A DNA stretch of 64,000 nt from Faecalispora anaeroviscerum (GCF_947568225.1 NZ_CANOOQ010000001.1:124001-188000); one strand, 5' to 3'. Positions 40,680 through 49,603 are shown, counted from the stretch's first letter. Made by a program: numbers and translations. Notes: generated by a model not told the origin, from the sequence alone.

Positions 40680-41942
40680 TCACACTTTGCTCAGGCTCTG
40701 CTCAATATCTTCAATAATATCCTCAACGCTTTCCAGCCCGACGGAGAAACGGATCATGCCGGGATTAATGCCTGCCGCAAACAGCTGCTCGTCAGTCAGC
40801 TGGCGGTGCGTGGCGCTGGCGGGGTGCAGCACGCAGGTGCGAATGTCTGCTACGTGTACTTCAATCGAAGCCAGCTTCAGGCCGTCCATGAATTTGACCG
40901 CGTTGTCCTTGCCGCCCTTGATGATGAACGAAATGACTCCGCTGGTGCCCTTCAGGTATTTCTTTGCGAGCGGATAATATTTGTCGCCTTCCAGGCCGGG
41001 ATAAATCACCTTTTCAATTTTGTCGCAGGTCTCAAGATATTTTGCGACTTCCATCGCGTTTTTGCAGTAGCGCTCCATGCGCACGGCGAGCGTTTCCAGC
41101 CCAAGGTTCAGAAGGAACGCGGAGTTTGCCGCCGGGTATGCGCCGTAATCGCGCATCAGCTGCATTCTGGCCTTGATAATGTAGGCGGCCTTGCCGTAGT
41201 TTCCCACATAGGTAATGCCGTGATACGATTCGTCCGGCTCGGTAAACTCCGGGAATTTGCCGTTCGTCCAGTCAAAATTTCCACTGTCTACAATCACGCC
41301 GCCCACCTGCACCGCGTGGCCGTCCATGTATTTGGAGGTGGAGTGTACGATAATATCCGCACCGAACTCAAACGGCTTGCACAGCATGGGGGTGGCAAAG
41401 GTGTTGTCCATAATCAGGGGAATCCCGTGGCTGTGGGCTACCCGCGCAAACTTCTCAATGTCCAGCACGCTCAGGGCCGGGTTCGCGATCGTTTCGCCGA
41501 AAATCAGCTTGGTGTTTTCCTGTACCGCGGCGCTGATGGTTTCTTCGTCCGCGTCGGCATCCACAAAAATGCAGTCAATCCCATAATTTTTCAGGGTGAC
41601 GGCAAATAAATTTATGGTTCCGCCATAAATCTGCGAGGTGCTGATAAAGCTGTCGCCCGCCTTGCACAGATTCAAAACGGAAAGCAGTGTGGCCGCTTGA
41701 CCGGAGGAGGTGCACATCGCACCCACGCCACCCTCCAGATCGGCGATTTTCTGTTCGACCGCCATCACGGTGGGGTTGGCAAAGCGCGAATAAATCAGCG
41801 CTTTGGTCGGTTCGTCGAATACGTCGCCGACCTCCTGTGTCGAATCAAACACATAGGTGGTGCTTTGAACGATCGGAACCATTTTCGGTTCTGAGTTTTT
41901 TGGGGTATACCCGCAGTGAATGCATTTGGTTTCGTCCCTCAT
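40680..41942 (-). CDS. metY: O-acetylhomoserine sulfhydrylase, paralogue 1
   Basis: The 420-residue PLP enzyme belongs to the Cys/Met metabolism family: NPTVMAVEQKIADLEGG, CTSSGQAATLLSVLNL, DNTFATPMLC, PLP lysine in HSTSKYMDGHAVQVGG, and C-terminal RFSVGLESVEDIIEDIEQ. It makes homocysteine (or methionine) from O-acetylhomoserine and sulfide or thiol. A short N-terminal CIHCGYTP motif is seen. Promoter TTGCAA-18-TATGAT lies at about 41980-42010 minus. A second paralogue is at 49604-50899. No SAM riboswitch or T-box was seen before it. Confidence 0.92.
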   Translation of the reverse strand: MRDETKCIHCGYTPKNSEPKMVPIVQSTTYVFDSTQEVGDVFDEPTKALIYSRFANPTVMAVEQKIADLEGGVGAMCTSSGQAATLLSVLNLCKAGDSFISTSQIYGGTINLFAVTLKNYGIDCIFVDADADEETISAAVQENTKLIFGETIANPALSVLDIEKFARVAHSHGIPLIMDNTFATPMLCKPFEFGADIIVHSTSKYMDGHAVQVGGVIVDSGNFDWTNGKFPEFTEPDESYHGITYVGNYGKAAYIIKARMQLMRDYGAYPAANSAFLLNLGLETLAVRMERYCKNAMEVAKYLETCDKIEKVIYPGLEGDKYYPLAKKYLKGTSGVISFIIKGGKDNAVKFMDGLKLASIEVHVADIRTCVLHPASATHRQLTDEQLFAAGINPGMIRFSVGLESVEDIIEDIEQSLSKV

Positions 41943-42146
41943 GCTGTGTTTCCCTCCTGATCATTGATTCCTTTATCATACAGCAAACGCAGATTATTTT
42001 GCAATCCTATCCGCAGAATTACTAAGATTTCTTTTTTCTGCAAAGGGCCTACTCCGCAGAAGCTCAATCTTGTATCCTGAACGCACGGTAAAGCCCGCAG
42101 GGAAGAGGCGTAGTCTGAGGCATCGCTTTTTTACCGTTGTTTCCGG

Positions 42147-42210
42147 TTGACAGTGGGCGGTAAGCGTGATACAATCTATTACCACCTGTAATTACCAATG
42201 GTAATAGATT
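42147..42210 (+). promoter_or_regulatory. TetR promoter and nested operators
   Basis: TTGACA (42147-42152), 17 bases, TACAAT (42170-42175). Two inverted repeats follow: AATCTATTACC with GGTAATAGATT (42173-42183 and 42200-42210), and ATTACC-AAT-GGTAAT (42191-42205). They cover the -10 and start point, so the TetR protein probably represses its own operon. Confidence 0.85.
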
Positions 42211-42223
42211 GGAGAGGGAACGT

Positions 42224-42829
42224 GTGAATAGCCGGAAACCCATTTCAAGGGAACAGATCATCCATACGGCGCTGAAGCTGCTGCGAAACCGCCGCGACGT
42301 TCAAAGCCTGAATCTGCGCGAGATTGCGCGGGCTTTGGGCTGCGCCCACACAAATCTGTATAATTATTTTTCCTCGTACCCGCAGCTGCTGTGGGAGGCG
42401 CATACTGCCTGTGTGGAGCGGATGTCGGCACAGATCGACGATGCTACCCATACCGCGCTCCAGCCGGAGTGCAAATTGCAAGCGTTTTTTTGCGCCGTGG
42501 TGCAGGTGTATCTCAAAAATACAGGCTGGTTCCGGTTGGTCTGGCTCGAATATCTGGGGGAGCAGCGTCCTGAGAGCAATACTTTTGCTGTAACGGCGGC
42601 TCGGGAGAAAATGAACCGCGCGGTTGCTCAAATTTGGCAGGAGTTGTCCGGTCATCCTGCGGCCCCCGGTAAAGTGGAGGAAACTGTACATTTTATTCAC
42701 TGCTATCTTGTTGGGGAAATCTCAAATTATATTTCAGGGCGTCGCGTGATTGAGGATACAGAGGCGTTTTGTGAGTCCGTTGTTTGTCAAGCGGTGCGCA
42801 GCACCGTTCTGCTGCTAAGGGAGGAGTGA
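42224..42829 (+). CDS. TetR-family regulator
   Basis: The 201-residue protein has a TetR helix-turn-helix near the start (SREQIIHTALKLLRNRRDVQ, LREIARALGCAHTNLYNYFS) and a helical ligand domain. GTG 42224 is chosen: GGAGAGGG lies at a good distance. It lies 6 bases before a DUF6323 gene and probably controls the DUF6323-DUF6179 operon through the operator pair upstream. Confidence 0.9.
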   Translation: MNSRKPISREQIIHTALKLLRNRRDVQSLNLREIARALGCAHTNLYNYFSSYPQLLWEAHTACVERMSAQIDDATHTALQPECKLQAFFCAVVQVYLKNTGWFRLVWLEYLGEQRPESNTFAVTAAREKMNRAVAQIWQELSGHPAAPGKVEETVHFIHCYLVGEISNYISGRRVIEDTEAFCESVVCQAVRSTVLLLREE

Positions 42830-42835
42830 TTCACT

Positions 42836-43333
42836 TTGGGGTTTGAGCTGGGATTTTTGAATCAGGGGCTGATACAGAAACAGGCGATCAACGAAATTAT
42901 GAAATGCAACGAGATTTCGGCGCACTTTGGCATGGAGCTGACGGAGCGGCAGGCGGCGCAGCTGGTGGAAACCCGCGCGTTCGCACTGAAAACGGCCGGC
43001 AGAATCGAGTTTGGCGGCGGAGTCATTCAGAAGCTGATTTATGCCTTCTGCGATTCTCCCTATTTAATGGGCCAAAATTATGAATCTACGCTCCACGAAC
43101 TGGTGGAGCTGTTTTATTCGTATAAAAACGAAACGGCAGACCGCATCTCCGATGATGAACTGATCGATTTTATGAAGAAAGCGTATGATGGCCCCTGTGG
43201 CGGCTCTTTGGAGCTTTTGGCAGGGCGGGAGATGTACCACCTGGCGGAAAATCTGCGCTGGGGCCGCCCTGCAAGTTTTGACAGCGAAGCGCTCGATGAG
43301 GACGACGAGGAGGATTACGATGGACTCTCTTGA
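42836..43333 (+). CDS. DUF6323-family protein
   Basis: The 165-residue protein matches what I know as DUF6323: NEISAHFGMELTERQAAQLV, RIEFGGGVIQKLIYAFCDSP, then ELVELFYSYKNETADRISDD and DELIDFMKKAYDGPCGGSLE. It has an acidic end. It is found with DUF6179 in Clostridia; the function of the pair is not known. It overlaps the next gene by 14 bases. GGAGGAG lies before the start (TTG 42836). Confidence 0.82.
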   Translation: MGFELGFLNQGLIQKQAINEIMKCNEISAHFGMELTERQAAQLVETRAFALKTAGRIEFGGGVIQKLIYAFCDSPYLMGQNYESTLHELVELFYSYKNETADRISDDELIDFMKKAYDGPCGGSLELLAGREMYHLAENLRWGRPASFDSEALDEDDEEDYDGLS

Positions 43334-44303
43334 ACGGATCAGCAGGATTGACCGTTCGCTGCTCAGCGGCGAGCATTATCTCACTTCTCTGCTGGAACAG
43401 GCTTTTCTGGCACAGGTACTTTCCGCATCACAGATCGAGGCGGTGCAGATGGCCTGCCTTTCCGTTCTGGCGCGGCAGACCCAGCTTTATAACGGGATGG
43501 AGAGCAGTTCTGTTCGGGTAGAGGAAGCGGAGAGTATTTTTGAATCGGCACTGTTTACCATCGGCATTTGTCTGAAGCAATACGAAAATGCGGAGGATGC
43601 CGCTCTGGCGCTTGTCAGCGAAGGAGCGGAAGCGCTGTTTGTGCGCGGTGGCAAAAAAATAGACCGGATGCTGAAAACAACCAGGCTGTTTCACGCCGGC
43701 CTTGTTCGCCGGCTGATGGAAACCCCGAATGTGTTTTACCGCTCGACGGTGAAGGATGGTATCAACGGATTTTTTCATTTGTACCGGCCGCAGTTCGGTG
43801 CGCAGCAGATTCACATTACGGCGGATTACCCGCTGCTGCACCCGGTGACCGATCTTGTTGGGGTTGAATTTATTCGGGAATATGTGGAGCGTGTGGATTG
43901 CGAAAACCAATTCTGCACCTGCTTTTCGCCGGCTGTGATCCATAGACTGCTGTGCGGTCTCCCGGTGGATTACCGGGAACTCCCGCTGAACCTGTGCGGC
44001 CCGGTACTGACGGCAGCGCTCGGGTGTGTGCTGTGCGGGAAGAATCCTTTCACACTGCAACTTTCGGAGGACGATTTGATCGCTCTGCAAGAAAAACTGA
44101 GCGGCCGGGGAAACACGGAGCTTCTCCCGTTGCTGCAGGCGGCGTTTGAGAAGGTGAACCTTGCGCTTTCACTTCGGAAGCGTACCGCGGAGTATCTTGC
44201 CGCCGCGCTCCCGGGAATCTCCGCGGAGGCGGAAAATGCGGTACGCACCGATACACTGCCCCGGCTTTTTCTCATCGCTCGGCTTCCGCAGGGCGGGTAC
44301 TGA
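43320..44303 (+). CDS. DUF6179-family protein
   Basis: The 327-residue, largely helical protein starts at ATG 43320 inside the end of the DUF6323 gene. Marks of the family are LLSGEHYLTSLLEQAFLAQV, ESALFTIGICLKQYENAEDA, STVKDGINGFFHLYRPQFGA and CGLPVDYRELPLNLCGPVLT. No catalytic or membrane motif is seen. It always comes with DUF6323, so the two likely form one complex. Role unknown. Confidence 0.82.
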   Translation: MDSLERISRIDRSLLSGEHYLTSLLEQAFLAQVLSASQIEAVQMACLSVLARQTQLYNGMESSSVRVEEAESIFESALFTIGICLKQYENAEDAALALVSEGAEALFVRGGKKIDRMLKTTRLFHAGLVRRLMETPNVFYRSTVKDGINGFFHLYRPQFGAQQIHITADYPLLHPVTDLVGVEFIREYVERVDCENQFCTCFSPAVIHRLLCGLPVDYRELPLNLCGPVLTAALGCVLCGKNPFTLQLSEDDLIALQEKLSGRGNTELLPLLQAAFEKVNLALSLRKRTAEYLAAALPGISAEAENAVRTDTLPRLFLIARLPQGGY

Positions 44304-44315
44304 AATGGCCTTTGA

Positions 44316-44344
44316 TTGACAATGTAACGCAAAGACCCTATGAT
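44316..44344 (+). promoter_or_regulatory. gpsA promoter
   Basis: TTGACA (44316-44321), 17 bases, TATGAT (44339-44344), close to consensus. Confidence 0.85.
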
Positions 44345-44424
44345 AAAAAAGAGTATTGTTTGAGCCGCCCGGCAGAACGGCGGTCAAGTAAAAGCATTAG
44401 GAATTGTAAAAGGAGCAAAAGCGA

Positions 44425-45384
44425 ATGAAAATAACAGTCATCGGCAGCGGACGTTGGGGAAGCTTTATCGCGTGGTACCTTTCGGGGCTGAAAAAGGAAG
44501 TTACCATTTATGGCAGGTCGACCAGCGAGCAGTTCTCCAAGCTGCGGCAAACCCGTACCAACGGGCTTGTCACCTTTTCCGATGCCGTTCTGTTTTGTGA
44601 TGATCTGCAAAAGGCACTGGAGGGCGCTGAAATCGTAGTGATTTCGATTCCATCCCAAAGCCTGCGCGGGCTGATGCAGCAGCTCTCGCAGCTTTCGATG
44701 GCGGGGAAGACCGTCGTGCTGTGTATGAAGGGCATTGAGGCCTCCACCGGCAAACGGCTGACGGAGGTGGCGGAGGAATTTCTTCCGCCCGAAACGGGTC
44801 TGGCCATTTGGGTGGGCCCCGGCCATGTGCAGGATTTTACCGCCGGAATCCCCAACTGCATGGTGATCGACAGCAAGAGCCAGGAAACCAAGCGGTTTCT
44901 GATTAAGCAGTTTTCCGGCAGCATGATCCGCTTTTATTACGGGGACGATCTGCTCGGGAATGAAGTGGGCGCCGCCTCCAAAAATGTGATTGGCATTGCC
45001 GCCGGAATGTTGGACGGCCTGAATAAAACGGCTCTCAAGGGGGCGTTGATGTCGCGCGGTACCCGCGAGATTGCCCGTTTGATCAAGGCGATGGGTGGCA
45101 ACGAGATTTCTGCTTACGGTCTGGCGCACCTCGGCGATTACCAGGCGACGGTTTTTTCACCGTACAGCCACAATCGCGCCTTTGGCGAGCGCTTTGTGCG
45201 GGGCGAGCACTACGGCGAACTGGCGGAGGGCGTCGCCACCACCCGCGCAATGCTTCGTCTGGGCGAGCAGTACGGCGTTGAGCTGCCGATTTGCAAGGCG
45301 GTGGAAGCGGTGATCCATGGCGGGCAGGCCGCAGACAAAGTGCTTTCCGATCTTTTCCTGCGCAGCCAAAAGGCTGAATTTTAA
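44425..45384 (+). CDS. gpsA: glycerol-3-phosphate dehydrogenase [NAD(P)+]
   Basis: The 319-residue enzyme reduces dihydroxyacetone phosphate to sn-glycerol 3-phosphate for phospholipid synthesis. Motifs: Rossmann start ITVIGSGRWGSFIAWYLSG, VGPGHVQDFTAGIPNCMV, active-site lysine in ASKNVIGIAAGMLDGL, and SRGTREIARLIKAMGG. The VGPGH motif replaces the usual SGPS/GPNH type, and the protein is slightly short (usual 330-340). It stands alone with its own promoter. Confidence 0.88.
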   Translation: MKITVIGSGRWGSFIAWYLSGLKKEVTIYGRSTSEQFSKLRQTRTNGLVTFSDAVLFCDDLQKALEGAEIVVISIPSQSLRGLMQQLSQLSMAGKTVVLCMKGIEASTGKRLTEVAEEFLPPETGLAIWVGPGHVQDFTAGIPNCMVIDSKSQETKRFLIKQFSGSMIRFYYGDDLLGNEVGAASKNVIGIAAGMLDGLNKTALKGALMSRGTREIARLIKAMGGNEISAYGLAHLGDYQATVFSPYSHNRAFGERFVRGEHYGELAEGVATTRAMLRLGEQYGVELPICKAVEAVIHGGQAADKVLSDLFLRSQKAEF

Positions 45385-45413
45385 GCGCTTTGACAGCATT
45401 TGATAGAGTATAA

Positions 45414-45448
45414 AACTTCTTCCCCCGCCAAAGACGGGGGAAGAAGTT
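45414..45448 (+). repeat. hairpin repeat with CCAAAG loop, copy 1 (gpsA terminator)
   Basis: AACTTCTTCCCCCG pairs fully with CGGGGGAAGAAGTT around CCAAAGA; TTTATATATA follows. Related copies are at 53871-53901 and, inverted, 61717-61749. It likely serves as terminator after gpsA. Confidence 0.75.
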
Positions 45449-45479
45449 TTATATATAATAGGAAAAATCTGGTCCTTCC

Positions 45480-45544
45480 TTGACAAAAGTAAAAAACGAT
45501 CTATACTATTTCATATACTTAACTAATTTCAGTCAATATGAAAT
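45480..45544 (+). promoter_or_regulatory. promoter and operator of the second marR gene
   Basis: TTGACA (45480-45485), 16 bases, TATACT (45502-45507). Directly after it ATTTCATAT (45508-45516) and ATATGAAAT (45536-45544) form an inverted repeat, a candidate operator. The remaining leader to 45665 shows nothing else. Confidence 0.75.
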
Positions 45545-45665
45545 CTGCGATTCAAAAGGAATCAATGATGTTTTCTCCCGCCGAGGGCAGAGAGATCGTT
45601 GACATGATTCGCTGTTTTGATGGAAGATCAGTATAGGGGTTCAGAAACTGGTGGGGAGGACTGTT

Positions 45666-46142
45666 ATGGCTGCGAAGGATCGGACAGACGAGCTGTTCGG
45701 GGTGCTGCATTATCTGAAAAAGGCAAAGGATCTTATCCCTGAGGTTCCGGGAGTACCGCAGGGTGAATTTATGATGATGCACAAGATTCATTGCTGTCTT
45801 CAGGAAGGGGAGTGTCGGGGAGAGCTGCCCGGGGTGAAGGTATCTAATTTGAGCTCGCGGATGGGAATGTCGATGCCGGCGGTATCACAAATGCTGAAAT
45901 CCCTGCAAAAAAAGGGATTGGTGACGCGTACGGCCGCCACAGACGACCGCCGCGTAGTGTATGTGGCGCTCACCCCGGCTGGAGAAAAAATCTTTTCAGA
46001 TGCGATTGAACGCTTTTTAGAGCGCGTGAATGCGGTGGCGGAGCTGTTTGGGGATCAGAAAATTCAGGAAATTACCGCTTTGCTGCAGGATTTGGGCTGT
46101 GCCATGGAGCGTGTACGAGCGGAGCGGCCAGAAAAATTTTAG
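45666..46142 (+). CDS. MarR-family regulator
   Basis: The 158-residue protein has a MarR winged helix: VKVSNLSSRMGMSMPAVSQM, LKSLQKKGLVTRTAATDDRR, VVYVALTPAGEKIF. GGGGAGGA lies before ATG 45666. It lies upstream of pyrB, which has a separate promoter, so regulation of pyrimidine genes by it is not implied. Ligand unknown. Confidence 0.9.
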   Translation: MAAKDRTDELFGVLHYLKKAKDLIPEVPGVPQGEFMMMHKIHCCLQEGECRGELPGVKVSNLSSRMGMSMPAVSQMLKSLQKKGLVTRTAATDDRRVVYVALTPAGEKIFSDAIERFLERVNAVAELFGDQKIQEITALLQDLGCAMERVRAERPEKF

Positions 46143-46163
46143 TGTATTTCCCGGTGCAGGGTA

Positions 46164-46192
46164 TGGACAGTTGTCACTTTTTCCGCTATACT
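46164..46192 (+). promoter_or_regulatory. promoter of the pyrB operon
   Basis: TGGACA (46164-46169), 17 bases, TATACT (46187-46192). The 105-base leader to pyrB shows no clear PyrR-binding loop. Confidence 0.7.
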
Positions 46193-46303
46193 GTGGAAAG
46201 AAAAAACAGAAAAACAATAGCACAGAACGGGCACACTTTGAAAGATCAGGGATTTTCAAGGTGTGCTTCTTTTGAGCGCGCGGGAAAAGAAAGGAAGACC
46301 GGA

Positions 46304-47224
46304 ATGAAGCACCTGATAGACCCGTTGGACTTTACGGTGGAGGAAACGCTTGAGCTGCTGCGACTGGCAGATCAGATCGCTTTGGATTCATCGCCTTATG
46401 CCCAGGCCTGCCGCGGCAAGATTTTGGCCACGCTGTTTTACGAGCCCAGCACGCGTACGCGGCTCAGCTTTGAATCGGCTATGCTGCGCCTTGGCGGCAG
46501 CGTTTTGGGGTTTGCCTCTGCGGAGAGCAGCTCGGTGAGCAAAGGGGAAAGCGTAGCGGATACCATCCGTGCGGTTTCGTGCTATGCAGACATCTGTGCT
46601 ATGCGGCACCCGAAGGAGGGCGCGCCGCTGGTGGCGTCGCACTATTCCGGTATTCCGGTGATTAACGCGGGCGACGGCGGGCACCAGCATCCTACCCAGA
46701 CGCTGACGGATTTGATGACGATTCGCCGAAAAAAGGGCCGCCTTGACAAAATGACCATCGGCTTGTGTGGGGATTTGAAATTCGGGCGCACGGTGCATTC
46801 GCTTATGAAATCTCTGGTTCGATTCGGCGACATCCGCTTTGTGCTCATTTCACCCGAAGAGCTGCGCGTGCCAGACTATATCATGCAGGATGTTCTTCTG
46901 GCGCACAGCGCTCCATATAAGGAAGTGGAAACACTCGAAGAGGCCATGCCCGAGCTCGACATTCTGTATATGACCCGTATTCAAAAGGAACGCTTTTTCA
47001 ATGAAGAGGATTACGTCCGCCTGAAAGACAGCTGCATTTTAACTGTGGACAAGCTCCGCGCTGCCAAGAGCGATCTCGCGGTGCTGCACCCGCTGCCGCG
47101 CGTTAATGAAATAACGCCGGAGGTAGATAACGACCCCCGCGCCGCCTATTTTGAGCAGGCGCAGAACGGCGTTTATGTAAGAATGGCCCTGATTCTGAAG
47201 CTTTTGGAGGTGGCAGCATGCTAA
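46304..47224 (+). CDS. pyrB: aspartate carbamoyltransferase, catalytic subunit
   Basis: The 306-residue enzyme joins carbamoyl phosphate and aspartate, the committed step of pyrimidine synthesis. Motifs: carbamoyl-phosphate site STRTRLSFESAMLRLGG, NAGDGGHQHPTQTLTDLMTI, and LHPLPRVNEITPEVDNDPRA. Length and start (ATG 46304) match the family. It overlaps pyrI by 7 bases. Confidence 0.97.
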   Translation: MKHLIDPLDFTVEETLELLRLADQIALDSSPYAQACRGKILATLFYEPSTRTRLSFESAMLRLGGSVLGFASAESSSVSKGESVADTIRAVSCYADICAMRHPKEGAPLVASHYSGIPVINAGDGGHQHPTQTLTDLMTIRRKKGRLDKMTIGLCGDLKFGRTVHSLMKSLVRFGDIRFVLISPEELRVPDYIMQDVLLAHSAPYKEVETLEEAMPELDILYMTRIQKERFFNEEDYVRLKDSCILTVDKLRAAKSDLAVLHPLPRVNEITPEVDNDPRAAYFEQAQNGVYVRMALILKLLEVAAC

Positions 47225-47640
47225 ATATCGACAGCCTGGAACACGGAATCGTCATCGACCACATTCACGCGGGCTCCGGAATGCAAATCTATCATCTGCT
47301 CGGGCTCGATTCACTTGATTGCAGCGTGGCAATCATTAAAAACGCCAAGAGCAACAAATTTGGCAAAAAGGATATTATCAAGATTGAGGGAAAAACCGAT
47401 CTGAATCTTGACATTCTGGGGGTAATAGACCATAATATTACCATCAATGTAATTGATATGGGGAAAATAGTGGAAAAAAGAAGCTTTGAGCTTCCAAAGC
47501 AGGTAACAAATGTGATCCGCTGCAAAAATCCTCGCTGCATCAGCAATGCGGAGGAGGGTGTCGATCATATTTTTCAGCTTTGCAACGAAAATTCGCAGCT
47601 TTACCGCTGCATATACTGTGAACAGGAGTTTCAAAAATGA
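47218..47640 (+). CDS. pyrI: aspartate carbamoyltransferase, regulatory subunit
   Basis: The 140-residue protein has the allosteric domain (HGIVIDHIHAGSGMQIYHLL, residues 9-28) and a C-terminal zinc domain with C-x4-C (CKNPRC) and C-x2-C (CIYC). It binds nucleotides and tunes PyrB. Its presence shows the E. coli-type, allosteric holoenzyme form, found only in part of the Firmicutes. Confidence 0.96.
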   Translation: MLNIDSLEHGIVIDHIHAGSGMQIYHLLGLDSLDCSVAIIKNAKSNKFGKKDIIKIEGKTDLNLDILGVIDHNITINVIDMGKIVEKRSFELPKQVTNVIRCKNPRCISNAEEGVDHIFQLCNENSQLYRCIYCEQEFQK

Positions 47641-48167
47641 ATATTTGGCATGATGTTTCACCGAAAAGGATCAACCCCAACGACTTTCTCGCGGTAATCG
47701 AAATTCCCAAGGGAAGCAAGAAAAAGTATGAGCTCGACAAAGAGACCGGTCTGATCATTCTGGATCGCATTCTGTATACCTCTACGCACTACCCGGCCAA
47801 CTACGGCTTTATCCCCAGAACCTATGGCGATGACCTTGACCCGCTGGACGTTCTGGTGCTTTGCTCTGAACCGCTGGAGCCCCATACTCTGGTACGCTGC
47901 TTTCCCATCGGCGTGATCTCGATGCTCGACGGCGGCCGCAATGACGAAAAGATTATTGCAATTCCGTTCAATGATCCGACCTACAATCAGTATCAGGACA
48001 TTAACGACCTGCCGACCCATATTTTTGACGAGATGTCTCATTTCTTCCGGGTTTATAAAGAGCTTGAAAACAAAGAGACCGCCGTTAAAGAAGTCAGCGG
48101 CCGCGAAGAAGCCCTGCGGATTATTCAGGTTGCGTTGGACAGCTACGTAGAAAATTTTTGCAAATAA
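47637..48167 (+). CDS. ppa: inorganic pyrophosphatase (family I)
   Basis: The 176-residue soluble enzyme has the family I motifs YTSTHYPANYGFIPRTYGDD and DDLDPLDVLVL (three catalytic aspartates), with KYELDKETG at the start. It hydrolyses pyrophosphate. Its start overlaps pyrI by 4 bases (ATGA). Pairing with pyrB-pyrI may pull pyrimidine or nucleotide synthesis forward by removing pyrophosphate (inference). Confidence 0.96.
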   Translation: MNIWHDVSPKRINPNDFLAVIEIPKGSKKKYELDKETGLIILDRILYTSTHYPANYGFIPRTYGDDLDPLDVLVLCSEPLEPHTLVRCFPIGVISMLDGGRNDEKIIAIPFNDPTYNQYQDINDLPTHIFDEMSHFFRVYKELENKETAVKEVSGREEALRIIQVALDSYVENFCK

Positions 48168-48388
48168 AAAACGTGGATGATCCTTCGGAGAATTCCAGTA
48201 GTGGATTCGATTCGGGAAAGCTTTCACAATAGATGTGTCCGGCTGTCGGGTGCCGCCGGGATTCACGAGAGATACCAGACGTTTTTTTCGCCGATCGGCG
48301 CTGGCGTCGGCGTCCCGCTTTTGCGGGGCTGGCCGGCGTATCAGGCGCTGCTCGGCGTTTTTTATGGAACAAAGAAGGAGGGAGCGCC

Positions 48389-49048
48389 ATGCCGGATTCA
48401 CCGACCATGCAAAGCGGCCGTACATTCAGAAAATACCTGTGGTGGTTTCTGTTGGGCGCCGCCTGCTTTTCTCTATCACAGCCGCTATTGCGCATTCCGT
48501 TGCTGGGGCTGGTGAATCACAGCGTATGGTTTACCATGTTCAGTATGCTGCACCCGGTGCCGGCCGTGGTTGCCATCGGCCTTTCCGCCGGGGTATTTGA
48601 AGAGGGCTTTCGCTTTTTGTGTAAGCGCTTTTTACTGCGCCCGGCAAAATGCACCATGGTGCAGCCGCTGCTGTTTGGTCTTGGGCACGGCGGCACAGAA
48701 GCCTGCCTGATCCTGATCCCCCTGCTTTTACAGGGGTACGCCTTCTGGGAGTTGCAGATGGCGCTGATGGAACGTGCGCTGGCGATGCTGCTGCACCTTT
48801 CGCTGACAGTGGTTGTATGGAACGGCTTTCAGACAGGGCGTCGGTTCCGTTATCTGGCGGCCGCCATTGTTCTGCACGGCCTGGTGGATTCCGTTCTGCC
48901 GCTGCTCGCACAGCGCGGCATGCAGGTGGCGTTTGTAGAACTGATCTTTGCCGGAATGGTCTTATGCGTGGGTGCCTACGCGATTGCTTCCCGACGGCTT
49001 TATTTGCAAGGAGGAACAGAGAATGAAGAAAAAAACGAGGTACTTTAA
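48389..49048 (+). CDS. YhfC-family intramembrane protein
   Basis: The 219-residue protein has about six membrane segments and the YhfC-type motif GVFEEGFRFLCKRFLL (EExxR), then FGLGHGGTEA and a second His in VLHGLVDSVLP, which resemble CAAX-protease-like sites. YhfC proteins are putative intramembrane metalloproteases. ATG 48389 has AAGGAGGGAG before it. The 48168-48388 gap is GC-rich with several short inverted repeats and ends in GGCGTTTTTT, possibly the ppa terminator. It overlaps the lipoprotein gene by 26 bases. Confidence 0.85.
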   Translation: MPDSPTMQSGRTFRKYLWWFLLGAACFSLSQPLLRIPLLGLVNHSVWFTMFSMLHPVPAVVAIGLSAGVFEEGFRFLCKRFLLRPAKCTMVQPLLFGLGHGGTEACLILIPLLLQGYAFWELQMALMERALAMLLHLSLTVVVWNGFQTGRRFRYLAAAIVLHGLVDSVLPLLAQRGMQVAFVELIFAGMVLCVGAYAIASRRLYLQGGTENEEKNEVL

Positions 49049-49460
49049 AAAGATTTTTGCTTTGGGAACCATGCTTGTGTTGTGCCTGGCACTTCTCACC
49101 GCATGCAATGCCGGGCAGAAAAAGCTCTCTACCGATTTTGATCAGGATAAAGTCAAGGAAGCCGCCTCAAAGGTGATCACCGCGGTCAATGAGCAGGACG
49201 GAGATGCCCTGCGGAAGATCAGCGACGACACGATGAAGTCCGCGCTGACGGATGACGCGCTCGCCGCGGTATACAAGACGATTGGTGAGGGCGGCGCGTT
49301 TCAGGAGATTAAGGATGTCAATATTGCCGGTGCTACGGATAAAGACACCAAGGTGGAGTACGCGGTGGCCGTGGCCAGAGCGCAGTACGAGAAGAAGGCC
49401 TTTATCTATACCATTTCTTTTACAAAGGACATGAAGCTGGCGGGCTTGTACTATAAGTAA
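49023..49460 (+). CDS. DUF3887-like lipoprotein
   Basis: The 145-residue protein has a lipoprotein signal peptide: basic start KKKTRYFKK, hydrophobic core, lipobox LALLTAC with Cys at about residue 28. The rest is a small NTF2-like fold (KVITAVNEQDGDALRKISDD, DDALAAVYKTIGEGGAFQEI, VEYAVAVARAQYEKKAFIYT) as in DUF3887. It sits on the outer face of the membrane. It is translationally coupled to the YhfC gene, so the two may act together. Confidence 0.85.
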   Translation: MKKKTRYFKKIFALGTMLVLCLALLTACNAGQKKLSTDFDQDKVKEAASKVITAVNEQDGDALRKISDDTMKSALTDDALAAVYKTIGEGGAFQEIKDVNIAGATDKDTKVEYAVAVARAQYEKKAFIYTISFTKDMKLAGLYYK

Positions 49461-49478
49461 AAAGGATTCCGGAGCAAG

Positions 49479-49520
49479 ACAGAACCGGCGTTCCCTAATG
49501 GCAGGGAACGCCGGTTCTGT
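49479..49520 (+). terminator. strong intrinsic terminator
   Basis: An 18-bp perfect stem from ACAGAACCGGCGTTCCCT with loop AATGGC, followed by CTATTTTATA. It ends the YhfC-lipoprotein operon and faces the metY paralogue on the other strand. Confidence 0.85.
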
Positions 49521-49603
49521 CTATTTTATATATTATGGAGGTTTTTTGGGGGAATAGGTTTTGGAAGAAATCGATGAAAAAGGAAAAGGAGGAAATGAAA
49601 TCG

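Noticed and set aside
40806..41609. Plus-strand frame of about 267 codons inside the metY region
   Set aside because: It is antisense to a clear PLP enzyme gene; high-GC third positions create such long shadows.
47658..48425. Minus-strand frame of about 255 codons opposite ppa
   Set aside because: It is antisense to a clear pyrophosphatase and crosses the gap; no domain is recognisable.
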